From Thinopyrum elongatum (lineage: Eukaryota; Streptophyta; Magnoliopsida; Poales; Poaceae), in the NCBI GenBank assembly GCA_011799875.1, contig CM022303.1, positions 190,017,700-190,081,699 on the forward strand: a stretch of 64,000 nt of DNA. The letters run 5' to 3'. Position 1 is the first letter of the stretch; each line of letters starts with the position of its first letter. The position numbers and the translations under genes were made by a program. Positions 42,806 to 53,236 of this stretch are shown in pieces. The notes below the pieces were generated by a model, which made no database searches, was not told where the DNA came from, and saw only the letters and a list, made by a program, of their open reading frames with translations.

Positions 42806-43726
42806 TGTCGGTGCAACGAACATCCACATTCGTTGACCAGATTTATACACAGGCACGCTAATGATCGAGCATCCAACACCAACATACGATACAAGACTGG
42901 ATCAGAGAAGCCGCTCTTCGTGAGATCAAGGAGCGCATCAAGAATATCAAGACAGCAAGATATCACTTTGGGAAGGCCTGCCTTGCCGAGCAGGAGAGCT
43001 CGGCCTGGTCGAGACCACCCCAAAAGCGAGTCCAAGATCGCCCCGGCAAGCTTGCCGGGGCCGCCAAGGCCAAAAACCCTGCCAAGGCATCACCGCTCCA
43101 TCGTTCCACCGCATCGTGACGCCAGTCACTTATCAACGTGGTGTCCAGCCCCCAAGTGATTAAGTGGCTTCCACTGAGCATGTGGCAGCCCGTTGGAAGA
43201 CAGATCACACCCATTTGACACCCATCCAGAGGCGTGTCAAGATGATAAGCAGAAGATGATTAAGCGGCTCGGCAGGCTTGCCGGGTTTCACCCTCAGCAT
43301 GACACCGAGCAGCGCATTTAATGCACCTTGTCCTAACTACCAGAGTTAGGTATGATAGAACTGTTAGCTATCTAATCACAGGATAATGACTGTTTTGCCA
43401 CTGTGGTTACCCCTTGAACTATAAAAGGAGGTCCATGGCTACCTAGAGCAGGATTGGGACCCTTGCACACTTGTACGCGCATAGCAGCTCTCCCCGAGGC
43501 CACCTTGCCGGGCTTGAGCGCTGCATGTTCGTTGTGTTCTTCCATCCAATCCACCAAAGCAGGAGTAGGGTTTTACGCTTCTCAGCGGCCCGAACCTGGG
43601 TAAAAACCACCAGAGTCCCATCGTCATGCTGCTTCATGGCCTCCGCTCTTTGTGCAATGTGATCTCCCCCTCGCCGAACCACAACGGGGCCAGTGGCCCC
43701 ATTGGTGATCGTGTTCTCCCACAACA
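42806..43726 (+). repeat. 5' LTR of TAT-3
   Basis: About 921 bp, TGTCGGTGCAAC...CCACAACA, with CTATAAAA at 43419-43426 and 'ggagtagggttttacgc' at about 43562. Clearly related to the TAT-2 LTR. Confidence 0.9.
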
Positions 43727-43750
43727 TCTTTGGCGCGCCAGCTAGGGGGA
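43727..43750 (+). other. Candidate primer-binding region of TAT-3
   Basis: TC then TTTGGCGCGCCAGCTAGGGG; same position and type as in TAT-2 and G1. Confidence 0.5.
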
Positions 43751-43812
43751 TCCCTTGCATGAACCCGAGGTTGTAATCAGCGCGTCGATCTTCGTCATCA
43801 CCTCTTTCGTCC

Positions 43813-45900
43813 ATGGCGCCCAAGAAGAAACCCGGCGCAACCGCGCACCCTTCTACTTCGAAGGCCGCCTCACACGCAGCCGCGGATGCCGTAGGCGCCG
43901 TGGCAGCGTTGGGTGAGATGGGCACCACGGGTGACGCGACCGGTGCAGATGGCACCGTCATTATGTCTCCCGTGGCCGGGGCTGGAGGAGGAGACGCTAG
44001 GGGAGGGTAGCCTCAACAACACCTTGACGGGCATAGCCCACAAGCCGCGGGTGGAGGGAACGTTCAGTCTCCACCTCCCCGCTGCACCATTGAGCGCAAC
44101 CGCAGCAATGATGCCCGCTCTGGTGCGAGTCGTGACCCTCCAGCCGTGCTCACCACAGGCGCGGCTGCTGGGCTCACGCCTTACCCGGAGTGTGATGGAC
44201 AAGACGGGGCGCCGAACGGGGTCACCAACCCCCGAACACAACCCGCTCATCATTAGGCTGCCTTGGCGACTGGTCCACTACAACAAGAACGTGGCAACGC
44301 TCTTATTGGTTCTACCAGGAGTCGAGCAACGTCGCGGTCTGCCTCGTCAACTATGCCCAGCACAGCTACGGAAGCCATGGCGCGAGCCCAACTCGTGCTG
44401 AGATTCCCACCGGTGGCTGATCAAATGGATGAGTGGTGGGCCACCATCCAGAGTTTGATTGGTTTCATTGAAGCTGGAAAATTGCAGCAGGCAGAGCCAT
44501 CACGATATCCGCGAACGATGACGGCAGCCTGGGCTGATGGTCGTGGTGAGGGGGCTACATTAACGGTGCAGTCTTCTCTGCGACAGCAGGCCCAGAGGCA
44601 GCCACAACAGGAGCAGCGTGTCAACGAGCCCGATGAAATGTCGATGGCCTCATCTGATCCGCGAGCCCACCAAGATCAGTGATGAGTTCTGGAATATCGG
44701 CGGAAGGAAGATGCGCGCGTCACTATAGAGCGACGCTGGGAAACACGCCGTCAATCCGACAGGTGCAATGGCCCAGACGTTGATGAACCCGCGCCCAGCG
44801 ATGGCGGGTACTTTCCTTATGAGGTTGGGTGCCCGGCCTTCACTCGTGAGCTAAGGCAGGTCCGCTGGCCATCTGCTCGTGTCTTCAAACCAGAGCTACC
44901 AGAGAAATACGATGTAAAGTTAAACCCGACAGAGTTCTTGAGCATTTACACAATTGCCGTTCAAGCCGCCGGGGACAGGGATGAGAAAGTGTTCACCAAC
45001 TACTTCCCTTTGGCACTGAAGCCAAATGCATGGTCATGGCTAATGCACCTACCAGAGAACTCCATTTCATCATGGGCTAACATGTGCAATGAATTTGTTG
45101 GCAGCTTCACGGGTGGCCACCAAGAACCCGGGCGGCCCAGTGACTTGCAAGTTCTTCCACAGAAGGAAGGGGAGAGCTTGCGAAAATATATGCAGAGGTT
45201 CAGCTGAGTACACCGTAACAATCTAGAGATACACCCAGCAGCTGTGATTGCCGTGTTCCATTTGAACATGCGCAACAGAAGGATACGGGTCCAAAATGAA
45301 CGTCCGGCTGCCCAATACCATCAATGAGTTGTACACCTTGGCTGATAAATGTGCTCGTGCTGAGGAAGGAAGGCGACTCCCCGGGGAGGAGGATGGCGTT
45401 GAGGTTGATTCGGAGGACGACGACGAGGCTACTAACTCGAAGAGGAGGAGCCGAAGGCGCAACAGGAAACACAAAGAGAAGTCAGTATTGGCCGTTGAGA
45501 GCTCTGGCAATCTTGGCACTGGCAAGAAGGCCAAAACCGAGACCCCCGGCAAGGAAGCTGCCGCGTGCGCTGATTGCCGGGAGGCCGCAGCGGCGAAGAA
45601 AGCCGAAAAGTCCGATGGGCCATACTGTAAGATCCACCGTACCAAAGGTCATGATCTCCAAGAGTGCCACCAAGTTGAGCAGCTTGTTAAGAAGCAGAAG
45701 GCTGAGTACGAGAAGCGCGACAGGGAGAAAGACCAAGAGGGTACTGGCAGAAAAGGTCATGGTAGTAGAGGAGGCCATCGCGGCAAGGCTCCGCAGCAAA
45801 AGGAAAAACCGCCTAGAGGCCGTGAGAAGAAAGTAGGAGATGATGAGAGTGATGATGGAGATGAAGAAGAAACCAGCGAGCAAGAATTCCAGAAAGTGAC
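43813..45900 (+). pseudogene. gag of TAT-3
   Basis: ATG at 43813 starts 'MAPKKKPGATAHPSTSKAAS', like TAT-2. After frame breaks, 44263-44682 is open, a TGA at 44680 interrupts, and the capsid core is at 44800-45206 ('NPTEFLSIYTIAVQAAGDRD', 'WLMHLPENSISSWANMCNEF'), then a TGA at 45206 and a frameshift near 45290. From 45296 the frame is open with an acidic block, the zinc motif 'CKIHRTKGHDLQEC' (about 45628-45669) and a basic Gly/Lys-rich tail. Confidence 0.82.
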
Positions 45901-46755
45901 TGAAGCCATGTGTATTGATGGGGGAGCATCTTTGCACTCCTCTCACCGCCAGCTCAAGCAGTGGGCACATGAGGTCAATGCCGTGGAGCCAGCTGCAGAC
46001 TCCCGGAAGCCACTAAAGTGGTCCCGCACGCCTATCATCTTTGACGAAGAGGATCATCCTGTTCGCACCACTACGGTTGGATGTTTGCCGTTGTTGGTTT
46101 CCCCGAAAATCCGCAACCTCAAGGTCACCAAGATGCTAGTTGACGGTGGGGCTGGGTTGAACTTGATTTCCCCTAAGGTGGTTGCCAAGCTGCAGATCCC
46201 CGACGAAGAGCTTAAGGCCACATGCACTTTCCAGGGAATCAACCCGGCAGGAGCCGGCCCAAGGGGAAGGTTACACTACCCGTGACATTTGGCGGGGAAC
46301 CGAACTATCAGACTGAGAGAGTCGTGTTTGACATTGTTGAGCTTCCCTTGCCTTACAATGGGATTCTTGGTCGTCCGACTCTGGCAAAATTCATGGCAGC
46401 TTCCCACTATGCCTACAACACCTTGAAGATGCAGGGCCGATGGGTATCATTTCCATTCCATCAGGTAAGAAAGATGCGTGTGGATCAGATGTACCGAGAC
46501 GCAATAGCAGATGAAGCAGCAGAAGCCACAGTTCCCGTCAAGGAAGCAAAGAAAGGGAAAAAGGCTAGCAGAGATGCCGTCAAGGACTCCGGGAAGCGCG
46601 CCTCTTCGGAGTGCGCCGCACCTGTTGAGGACCTTTCGGAGAGTTCCACTAGCAAGAGGCCCAAGGTTGCTTCACCTACTGTGAAAAAGGTCCCAGCGAG
46701 GCAGGATGGCCCTGACGGTACGTTCACCATCAGCGCCGCCCTCGGTGACAAATAG
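45901..46755 (+). pseudogene. Protease of TAT-3
   Basis: Continues the 45296 frame: 'CIDGGASLHSSHRQL', 'KWSRTPIIFDEEDHP' and the catalytic 'MLVDGGAGLNLISP' with Asp codon 46142-46144. A frameshift near 46250-46285 moves it to the frame that ends 'PYNGILGRPTLAKFMA' and a Lys-rich linker closing with TAG at 46753. This enzyme would process the polyprotein. Confidence 0.85.
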
Positions 46756-48718
46756 GAAAGCGCGCTCGTTGCCTTCCTGCGGGCGAATGTCGATGTGTTT
46801 GCTTGGTAACCATCTGACATCCCCGGTGTTCCCAGGGAGGTAATCGAGCACCACCTTGCTATCTGCCCTCACGCTTGGTCCGTCAAGCAGAAGGTCAGAA
46901 AGCAAGCTTTAGAGCGTCCACAATTCATTGCCAAGGAGATCAAGAAACTTGAAGCAGCTGGTTTGGTTAGAGGAGTGCTTCATCCAACATGGTTAGCAAA
47001 TCCTGTAGTAGTGCGCAAGGCAAATGGGAAATGGAGGCTCTGCATTGATTTCACTGACTTGAACAAAGCATGCCCGAAGGACCCTTTCCCCCTGCCGCAC
47101 ATTGATCAGATTGTGGATTCCACTTCCGGGTGTGATCTTCTTTCCTTTCTGGATGCGTACTCCAGATACCATCAGATATTCATGTCCAAGGAGGATGAAG
47201 AGAAAACCGCGTTCATAACTCCATGTGGCACGTACTGCTTTGTACCTATGCCTTTCAGGTTAAAGAGCATTGGATCCACTTTTGCAAGAGCAGTACAGAT
47301 CGGTTTCGAACCACAGCTGCACAAAAACATGGAAGCTTACATGGATGATATAGTGGTCAAAACCAAGGATAAATCAACGCTCATTCAAGACTTGGAAGAG
47401 ACCTTTGCAAACTTGCGCAAGATAAATTTGAAGTTGAACCATGAGAAATGTGTATTCGGTGTCCTGTACGGCAAGCTACTTGGTTTCTTTCTATCTGACC
47501 GGGGGGAGCAATCGAACAGACACAAGCACCCAAGACTGTCAAGGACGTGAGGCGTTTGACTGGATGCATTACTGCACTGAGTAGGTTCATTTCCAAGTTC
47601 GCTGAGCGTGCCTTGCCTTTTTTCAAAATCTTGAAAAAGGCTGGCCCGGTGAAGTGGACCCCGGAGGCAGAAGCAGCGCTGCAAGACCTGAAAACTTACC
47701 TTTCCTCTGCTCCCACCTTGGTTGCACCCAAACCACAAGAGCTGTTGTTGCTATACTTAGCTACAACGAATCAAGTGGTTAGCACGACACTGGTGGCGCA
47801 GCGAGAAGTGGACGAGGAAGCAGCCGCGGCAACTGACCCTTCCGGGGAAGGAACTGAGGCTCCCACGACAAGACATGACATGCGCCAAGGGGAGACATGG
47901 CAAGCTGTTGAGAGCAATCCTAAGACTGCGGTAAGGAAGAAAGTGGTGCAGCGACCAGTTTACTTTGTCAGCTCCTTACTACAAGGGGCTAGATCAAGGT
48001 ACTCTGGAGTGCAAAAGCTGATCTTCGGCCTCATCATGGCCTCGAGGAAGCTGCGCCACTACTTCCAAGCCCATGAGATCATAGTTGACACCTGTTTCCC
48101 ACTACAACGCATATTGAGGAACCCTGAAGCCACCGGCAGGATTGTTGAATGGGCACTAGAGTTGTCGAGCTTCGGTCTAAAATATGAAAGCACTTCAATT
48201 ATTCAGAGCAAGGCATTGGCGGAGTTCATTGCTGAATGGACGCCCACTCCAGATGAGGAAATACCAGAGATAGTTATCCCCGGCAAGGAGATGCCTCAGG
48301 AGTGGATCATGTATTTTTATGGTGCTTTCTCGTTGTAGGGTGCTGGAGCTGGCGTGCTTCTTGTTGCGCCCACCGGAGAGCACATCAAATATGTGGTTCA
48401 AATGCACTTCCCCCGGGAGAAGGCCAGCAACAACACTGCAGAGTATGAGGGGCTCCTTGCCGGACTCAGAATTGCGGTGGAATGGGAATCTAGAAATTGA
48501 TCATCCGTGGAGACTCACAGCTCGTGGTGAGGCAAGTCAACAAGGATTACCAGAGCCCGTTGATGGAGGCATATGTAGAGGAGGTGAGAAAGATGGAAGA
48601 GCGCTTTGATGGGTTGCAAACAGAGCATGTGCCACGTGCGGAAAACAGCATCAATGATCACTTGTCGAAGTGCACCGCACAAAAGCTCCCCATGGAACCA
48701 GGGACTTTTGTCCTCCAC
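46756..48718 (+). pseudogene. RT and both RNase H regions of TAT-3
   Basis: RT runs 'ALVAFLRANVDVFAW' (then a TAA), 'NPVVVRKANGKWRLCIDF', 'KACPKDPFPLPHIDQI', YMDD at 47338-47349, and a deletion or frameshift near 47505-47520. Classical RNase H follows (47547-48300). In the archaeal-type RNase H the motif reads 'YFYGAFS' where TAT-2 has 'YFDGSFS', so the first catalytic Asp is Tyr (48318-48320), with a TAG shortly after (48337) and a frameshift near 48490. It could not work. Confidence 0.88.
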
Positions 48719-50194
48719 CTAACTCAACCATCGGTGTCCCCCTTGACGATGGCTAGAAAAAGGAGAAAGTTGGACTCCGGCCAATATCTCCCGGCAGGAC
48801 TTCCCGAAGCCGCTGGTAGAGAGGCTGCCGGGGACAACTCCACTTCGCTTGATGAGCAGCACCCTCCCGCGGAACCACGAGTTCTTGCGGTCGAGGAGAG
48901 CGCTCCCACGAATGAGGAAGCGCCTTTAGTCCTTGTTGTCGAGCTACTGGCTCCAACTTGGGCGCAACACATAGTCCATTTCCTTCCAACAGGAGAGCTT
49001 CCCGAAGAGCAAGAAGAAGCTGAAAGAGTAGCCCGACGGTCAAATATGTACCCGTTTGTTGATGACACAATGTACAGGAAAAGGCCAAACGATGTGAAAT
49101 TTTAGTGCATTTGCCGGGAAGATGGACTGAAGCTGTTGGCAGAGATACACGATGGCGTGTGTGGCTCTCATATTGGATCGAGAGCCCTGGTCAGAAAAGC
49201 CTTCCGGCAGTGTTTCTATTGGCCCATAGCCCTCCAGGATGCAACTGAGCTAGTCACCAAATGTGAGGCCTGCCAATTCCATTCCAAAAACATTCATCAG
49301 CCAGCTCAAGCCCTCCAGATGATCCCTTTGTCCTGGCCATTCTCGGTCTGGGGGCTCGACATCTTGTGCCCCTTCCCTCACGCTGTCGGGGGCTTTGAAT
49401 TCTTGTTCATGGTAATCGACAAGTTTACAAAGTGGCCTGAGGTGGAACTAGTGAGAAAGGTGACCGCGCAATCAGCTGTCAAGTTCTTGAAAGGATTGGT
49501 GTGTCGTTTTGGAGTACCCGACAGAGTGATCACCGATAACGGCACCCAGCTCACGAGCCGCACCTTTATGCAGTACATCCAAAGCCTTGGAAGCAAGGTC
49601 TCCTTCACCTCTGTCGCTCATCCACGAAGCAACGGGCAAGCCAAGAGGATGAATGCTGAAGTGCTGCGAGGGCTCAAGATGAGAACTTTAGACAAGCTAT
49701 GGAGATGCGGCACGTGTTGGATTGATGAGTTGCCGAAGGTTCTTTGGTCCCTCAGAACGACACCAAATCGAGCTACCGGCTAGACTCCCTTCTCCCTACT
49801 ATATGGGGCAGAAGCAGTGCTCCCCACGGAACTCATATACGGGTCACCTCGAGTACTTGACTATGACGAAGTAGGGCAAGAGCAGCTACGGCATGACGAT
49901 GCTATTCTCCTCGAGGAAGATCGTCTCTGGGCCGCTGTGCATGCTGCACGCTACCAGCAAGCCCTGCGCCGCTATCATAGCCGCAACGTGCATGCCCGGA
50001 GCCTTGAGGAAGGCGACCTTGTCCTTAGGCGTGTTCAGTCCGCCAAGGGTTCCAACAAGTTGATGCTGAAGTGGGAAGGCCCTTATCGGGTAGTACGAGT
50101 CACCAGACCTGGCGCAGTCCGTCTGGAGACCGAAGATGGCATCCAAGTGCAAAACTCATGGAATATTGAGCATCTTCGTAATTTCTACCCATAA
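48719..50194 (+). pseudogene. Integrase of TAT-3
   Basis: Spacer 'FLPTGELPEEQEEAERVARR', TAG at 49103, zinc region with 'CEACQFHSKNIHQPAQ', then 'WGLDILCPFPH' and 'ITDNGTQL'. The Glu position of the catalytic triad reads 'SNGQAKRMNAEV', so Glu is Lys (codon 49643-49645) while TAT-2 keeps Glu. A TAG lies at 49782; the conserved tail 'VRVTRPGAVRLE...NSWNIEHLRNFYP' ends at 50194. Confidence 0.88.
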
Positions 50195-50760
50195 GGCGCG
50201 GCTACCGGGCTCAGTCCCCGTCAACCACCTTTTGTACAAGCATTGCCGCTGGGCATGTAACCCTTTGTACAAAGCTAGGCGCAGAACATGTGCAAAGATA
50301 ATAAAACGAAGCGCTGGCGCCTAAAACTTGCATGCATGATTTATTAAGTATGATTTTGCTATAAGTAGGATCATATACTACTGTCTTCTCCCCTGTATTC
50401 CCAATTGGCCCCTGCCGCGGGCAAACTCCTCGAAGGGAAAAAGTGAGAGCGGCATAGCACGACGATCCCCGGCGGCTCCTTTTTGTCAGAACGGCAAGAA
50501 GGACCTCAAAAAAAATGCAGATAAGTTTTCTTCCTCATCCACAAGCACATCCCCGTATGAAAATACTTGTGCGTAGAAAAACCTCGTCACCCTCAACATT
50601 TGTGCTCCCTTCCTTCGACTCGGAGATCTGCTCCAGTTAGGATGGTCGCAGTGGCATTTGAAGGTGGGTCAGTGAGGGGCTGGGTCCCTTCCACGCTCCT
50701 AACCTATCAGGACGGGTCTAGTGGTAGCAACGGGAGTGACCGGCAAGATGTCTTGCCGGG
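50195..50760 (+). other. Post-integrase spacer of TAT-3
   Basis: No gene. It shares the 'ttttgtacaagc...gtaaccctttgtacaaagc' block with TAT-2 (22910-22965). It is cut at 50760 by TAT-6; CCGGG (50756-50760) is the presumed target duplication. Confidence 0.65.
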
Positions 50761-51683
50761 TGTCGTGGTTCTAAGTCTAACAGTAGAATAGGGGGTAGGT
50801 ATGAGGAGGCAAGATCCTAGCTACGGTGAGGTTGTGCACGCAAGATTTACGAGTTCAGGCCCTTCTCGGAGGAAGTAACAGCCCTAGGTCTCGGTGCCCG
50901 GAGGCTCGGTCGATTGGATTATGCGTGAAGTTACAGGGGGTGCAAACCCTTGTGCCCGAGGAGGGGGGTGGCTTATATAGAGTTCGCCAGACCCCTCCAG
51001 CCCTCATTTACACAGGATTCAATGTACATAAAAAGGGGACGTTACTGGTAACGCCAGCAATAAAGGCATATTAATGATCATTAAGACTTCGGAGTGAACG
51101 CCTGACCATTGCCGTTCTAAGTGACTTTAGATCTTCTGTCTTCCGAGTGATTTTTGATGTGGTCGAGTGAGGACACTCCGGTCGAATGGAATTGGGTTTT
51201 CCGAGTGGAATGCTTATGGTCGAGTGAATGGTATTGTCCTTGAATATCCCTGACTTTAAGGTAATGTCCTTGGGAAGGGTGTCTAGGCCAGGCCTATTAC
51301 CCTACCCCAGGTACATGTCATCGTCATTAGCCCCCGAATGGTTCAGGGTTCGAGTGACAAAAGGAGTTGAAGATGGTTCCGACCCAGTTTTCACGCTTCG
51401 GGAGCGTTTTGCTTAGATTAATGAACCACGTAACGACTTCGACTTCATTTTCAGTCGCCTTGACTCATTCCTAAATTGTCGAGTGAATTTTGTTGATAAA
51501 CTTCAATTGTGGACATGGTATGAGATCTTTGGCGCGATTGACTGCACTGTCGTTCCCGGATCTCACGGGATTCAAAATTTGGAGAAGCGCGCGGGACAGA
51601 GAGGCCCGCAGTAAACGGAACAGATTTGGCAGGGATGCCTCGATCCTCGCACCACCTTTCTCGCCATGTACCGAATGTCGCGT
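50761..51683 (-). repeat. Left LTR remnant of TAT-6
   Basis: Starts TGTCGTGG on the + strand (…CCACGACA on the minus strand), matches 55564-56484 with roughly 35 differences, and changes to RT sequence at about 51683. A CTATATAAGC box on the minus strand is at 50980-50971. Confidence 0.88.
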
Positions 51684-52510
51684 AAGCTTCTGAACGTCGT
51701 GTAAACGCACAGGGCGTTTCATTCGGAGGATTGCACCAACTTTCTCTGGGTTTGCATCGATCCCACGTTCGGAAACGAGGAAACCGAGTAACTTTCCACC
51801 TGGAACTCCAAATGTACACTTTGACGGATTAAGCTTGATATCATATCTTCTCAAATTGGCAAAGGTTTCAGCAAGGTCAGTCAGCAGGTCGGAACCTTTA
51901 CGCGACTTAACCACGATGTCATCCATGTATGCTTCCACATTCCGACTGATTTGAGTTAGCAGCACTTCTGTATCATGCGCATGAATGTGGCACCATCATT
52001 CTTGAGACCAAAGGGCATGGTGACGTAGCAAAAGCACCCGAATGGGGTGATAAAAGCTGTTTTTATTTCATCAGGTCCATACAATCAGATCTGATGGTAC
52101 CCGGAATATGCATCCAGGAAGGACAATCGCTCACATCCCGCAGTCGAGTCGACTATCTGATCGATGCGGGGGAGAGGAAAATGATTTTTTGGGCAGGCCC
52201 GATTGATATGCTTGAAATCAATGCACATACGAAGTGAATCGTCCTTCTTGGGAATCATGACAACATTGGCGGGCCACTCGGAGTGGTAAATTTCGCGGAT
52301 GAACTCAGCCGCCAGAAGCCGAGCCACCTCTTCGCCGATTGCCTTTCTCTTCTCCGCAGCGGACCAAGGGAGATGCTCTTTCACGGGTTTTGCCTTTTGA
52401 TCGACTCGCAAACGGTGCTCAGCCAGTCCCCTGGGTACACCCGGCATGTCAGACGGCTTCCATGCGAAGATGTCCCAGTTCTCACGGAGGAACTGGATGA
52501 GCGCTTCTTC
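51684..52510 (-). pseudogene. RT of TAT-6 left copy, truncated
   Basis: 'FLRENWDIFAWKPSDMPGVP', 'CIDFKHINRACPKNHFPLPR', 'LSFLDAYSGYHQI', then TGA (52083-52085) where the right copy has CGA. A one-base loss near 51960 shifts the frame before 'AYMDDIVVKSRKG' (YMDD complement at 51918-51929). It ends at 51684 inside the block 'RMKRPVRLHDVQKLT', where LTR sequence takes over. Confidence 0.88.
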
Positions 52511-53236
52511 CTATTTGCTGTCGAGTGTTGTTGAGATATGAGTCGGAGTAGCACTAGGATCGGTCGGGTGAATGTGAACAGGTTTTGTTTCACCGGACGA
52601 CTGAAATGCAGACTCTGAAGCAGGCTTCTTAGCACGCAACAAATCGCTCGGATCTGCAGTCTTCTTATATTCTTCCATTTCTACTGCTGCCATCTGTTCA
52701 TCGGCTATCTTAGAGCCCTTCTGGAGGCACTCTTCTATTCGTTGCTGATTACCAGTGACTATGATCACGCCCCTGGGGCCAGGCATCTTTAGCTTGAGGT
52801 ACACGTAACACGGTCGAGCCATGAAATGGGCATATGCAGTTCTGCCCAGAATAGCATGATAGGCACTGTGAAAATCCACAACTTCAAATGTCAACTTCTC
52901 CTTACGGTAATTCTTTGAATCACCGAAAACCACGTCAAGAGCGATCTGGCCGAGTGAATCAGCTTTCTTTCCTGGAATGACACCGTGGAATCGCATGTAG
53001 CTCTCACTGAGCTTGGACATCGGAATGCCCATCCCACGGAGGGTCTCAGCATACAAAATGTTCAAGCCGCTGCCACCATCCATCAGGACTTTGGTCAGTC
53101 GGGTGCCCCCAACGACTGGGTCGACCACCAACGCTTGCCTCTCGGGGGTGGCAACGTGCGGTGGGTGGTCAGATTGGTCGAATGTAATGGGAGTCTTTGA
53201 CCATTTCAAATATGTCGTCGTTGCTGGAGCAACCAT
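52511..53236 (-). pseudogene. Protease of TAT-6 left copy
   Basis: 241 open codons: 'KWSKTPITFDQSDHP', the catalytic 'VLMDGGSGLNILYAETLRG' (Asp codon complement at 53078-53080), 'FHSAYHAILGRTAYAHFMAR' and 'YLKLKMPGPRGVIIV'. It closes with TAG at 52511 before the RT lead-in, as in the other Tat elements of the window. The region itself has no internal break. Confidence 0.85.

Larger units (their letters stand above)
42806..50760 (+). mobile_element. Tat-like retrotransposon TAT-3, 3' end cut by TAT-6
   Basis: 5' LTR, gag, protease, RT, two RNase H regions and integrase are present in order. The sequence is closely related to TAT-2 throughout, so they are one family. At 50761 the LTR remnant of TAT-6 starts, and the 3' LTR of TAT-3 is not in the window. 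It is inserted in TAT-5. Confidence 0.9.

Noticed and set aside
51490..51693. + strand ORF present in both LTR copies of TAT-6 (also 56293-56538)
   Set aside because: It lies in LTR sequence on the strand opposite the element, has no domain and differs between copies by frame-changing events at its end.
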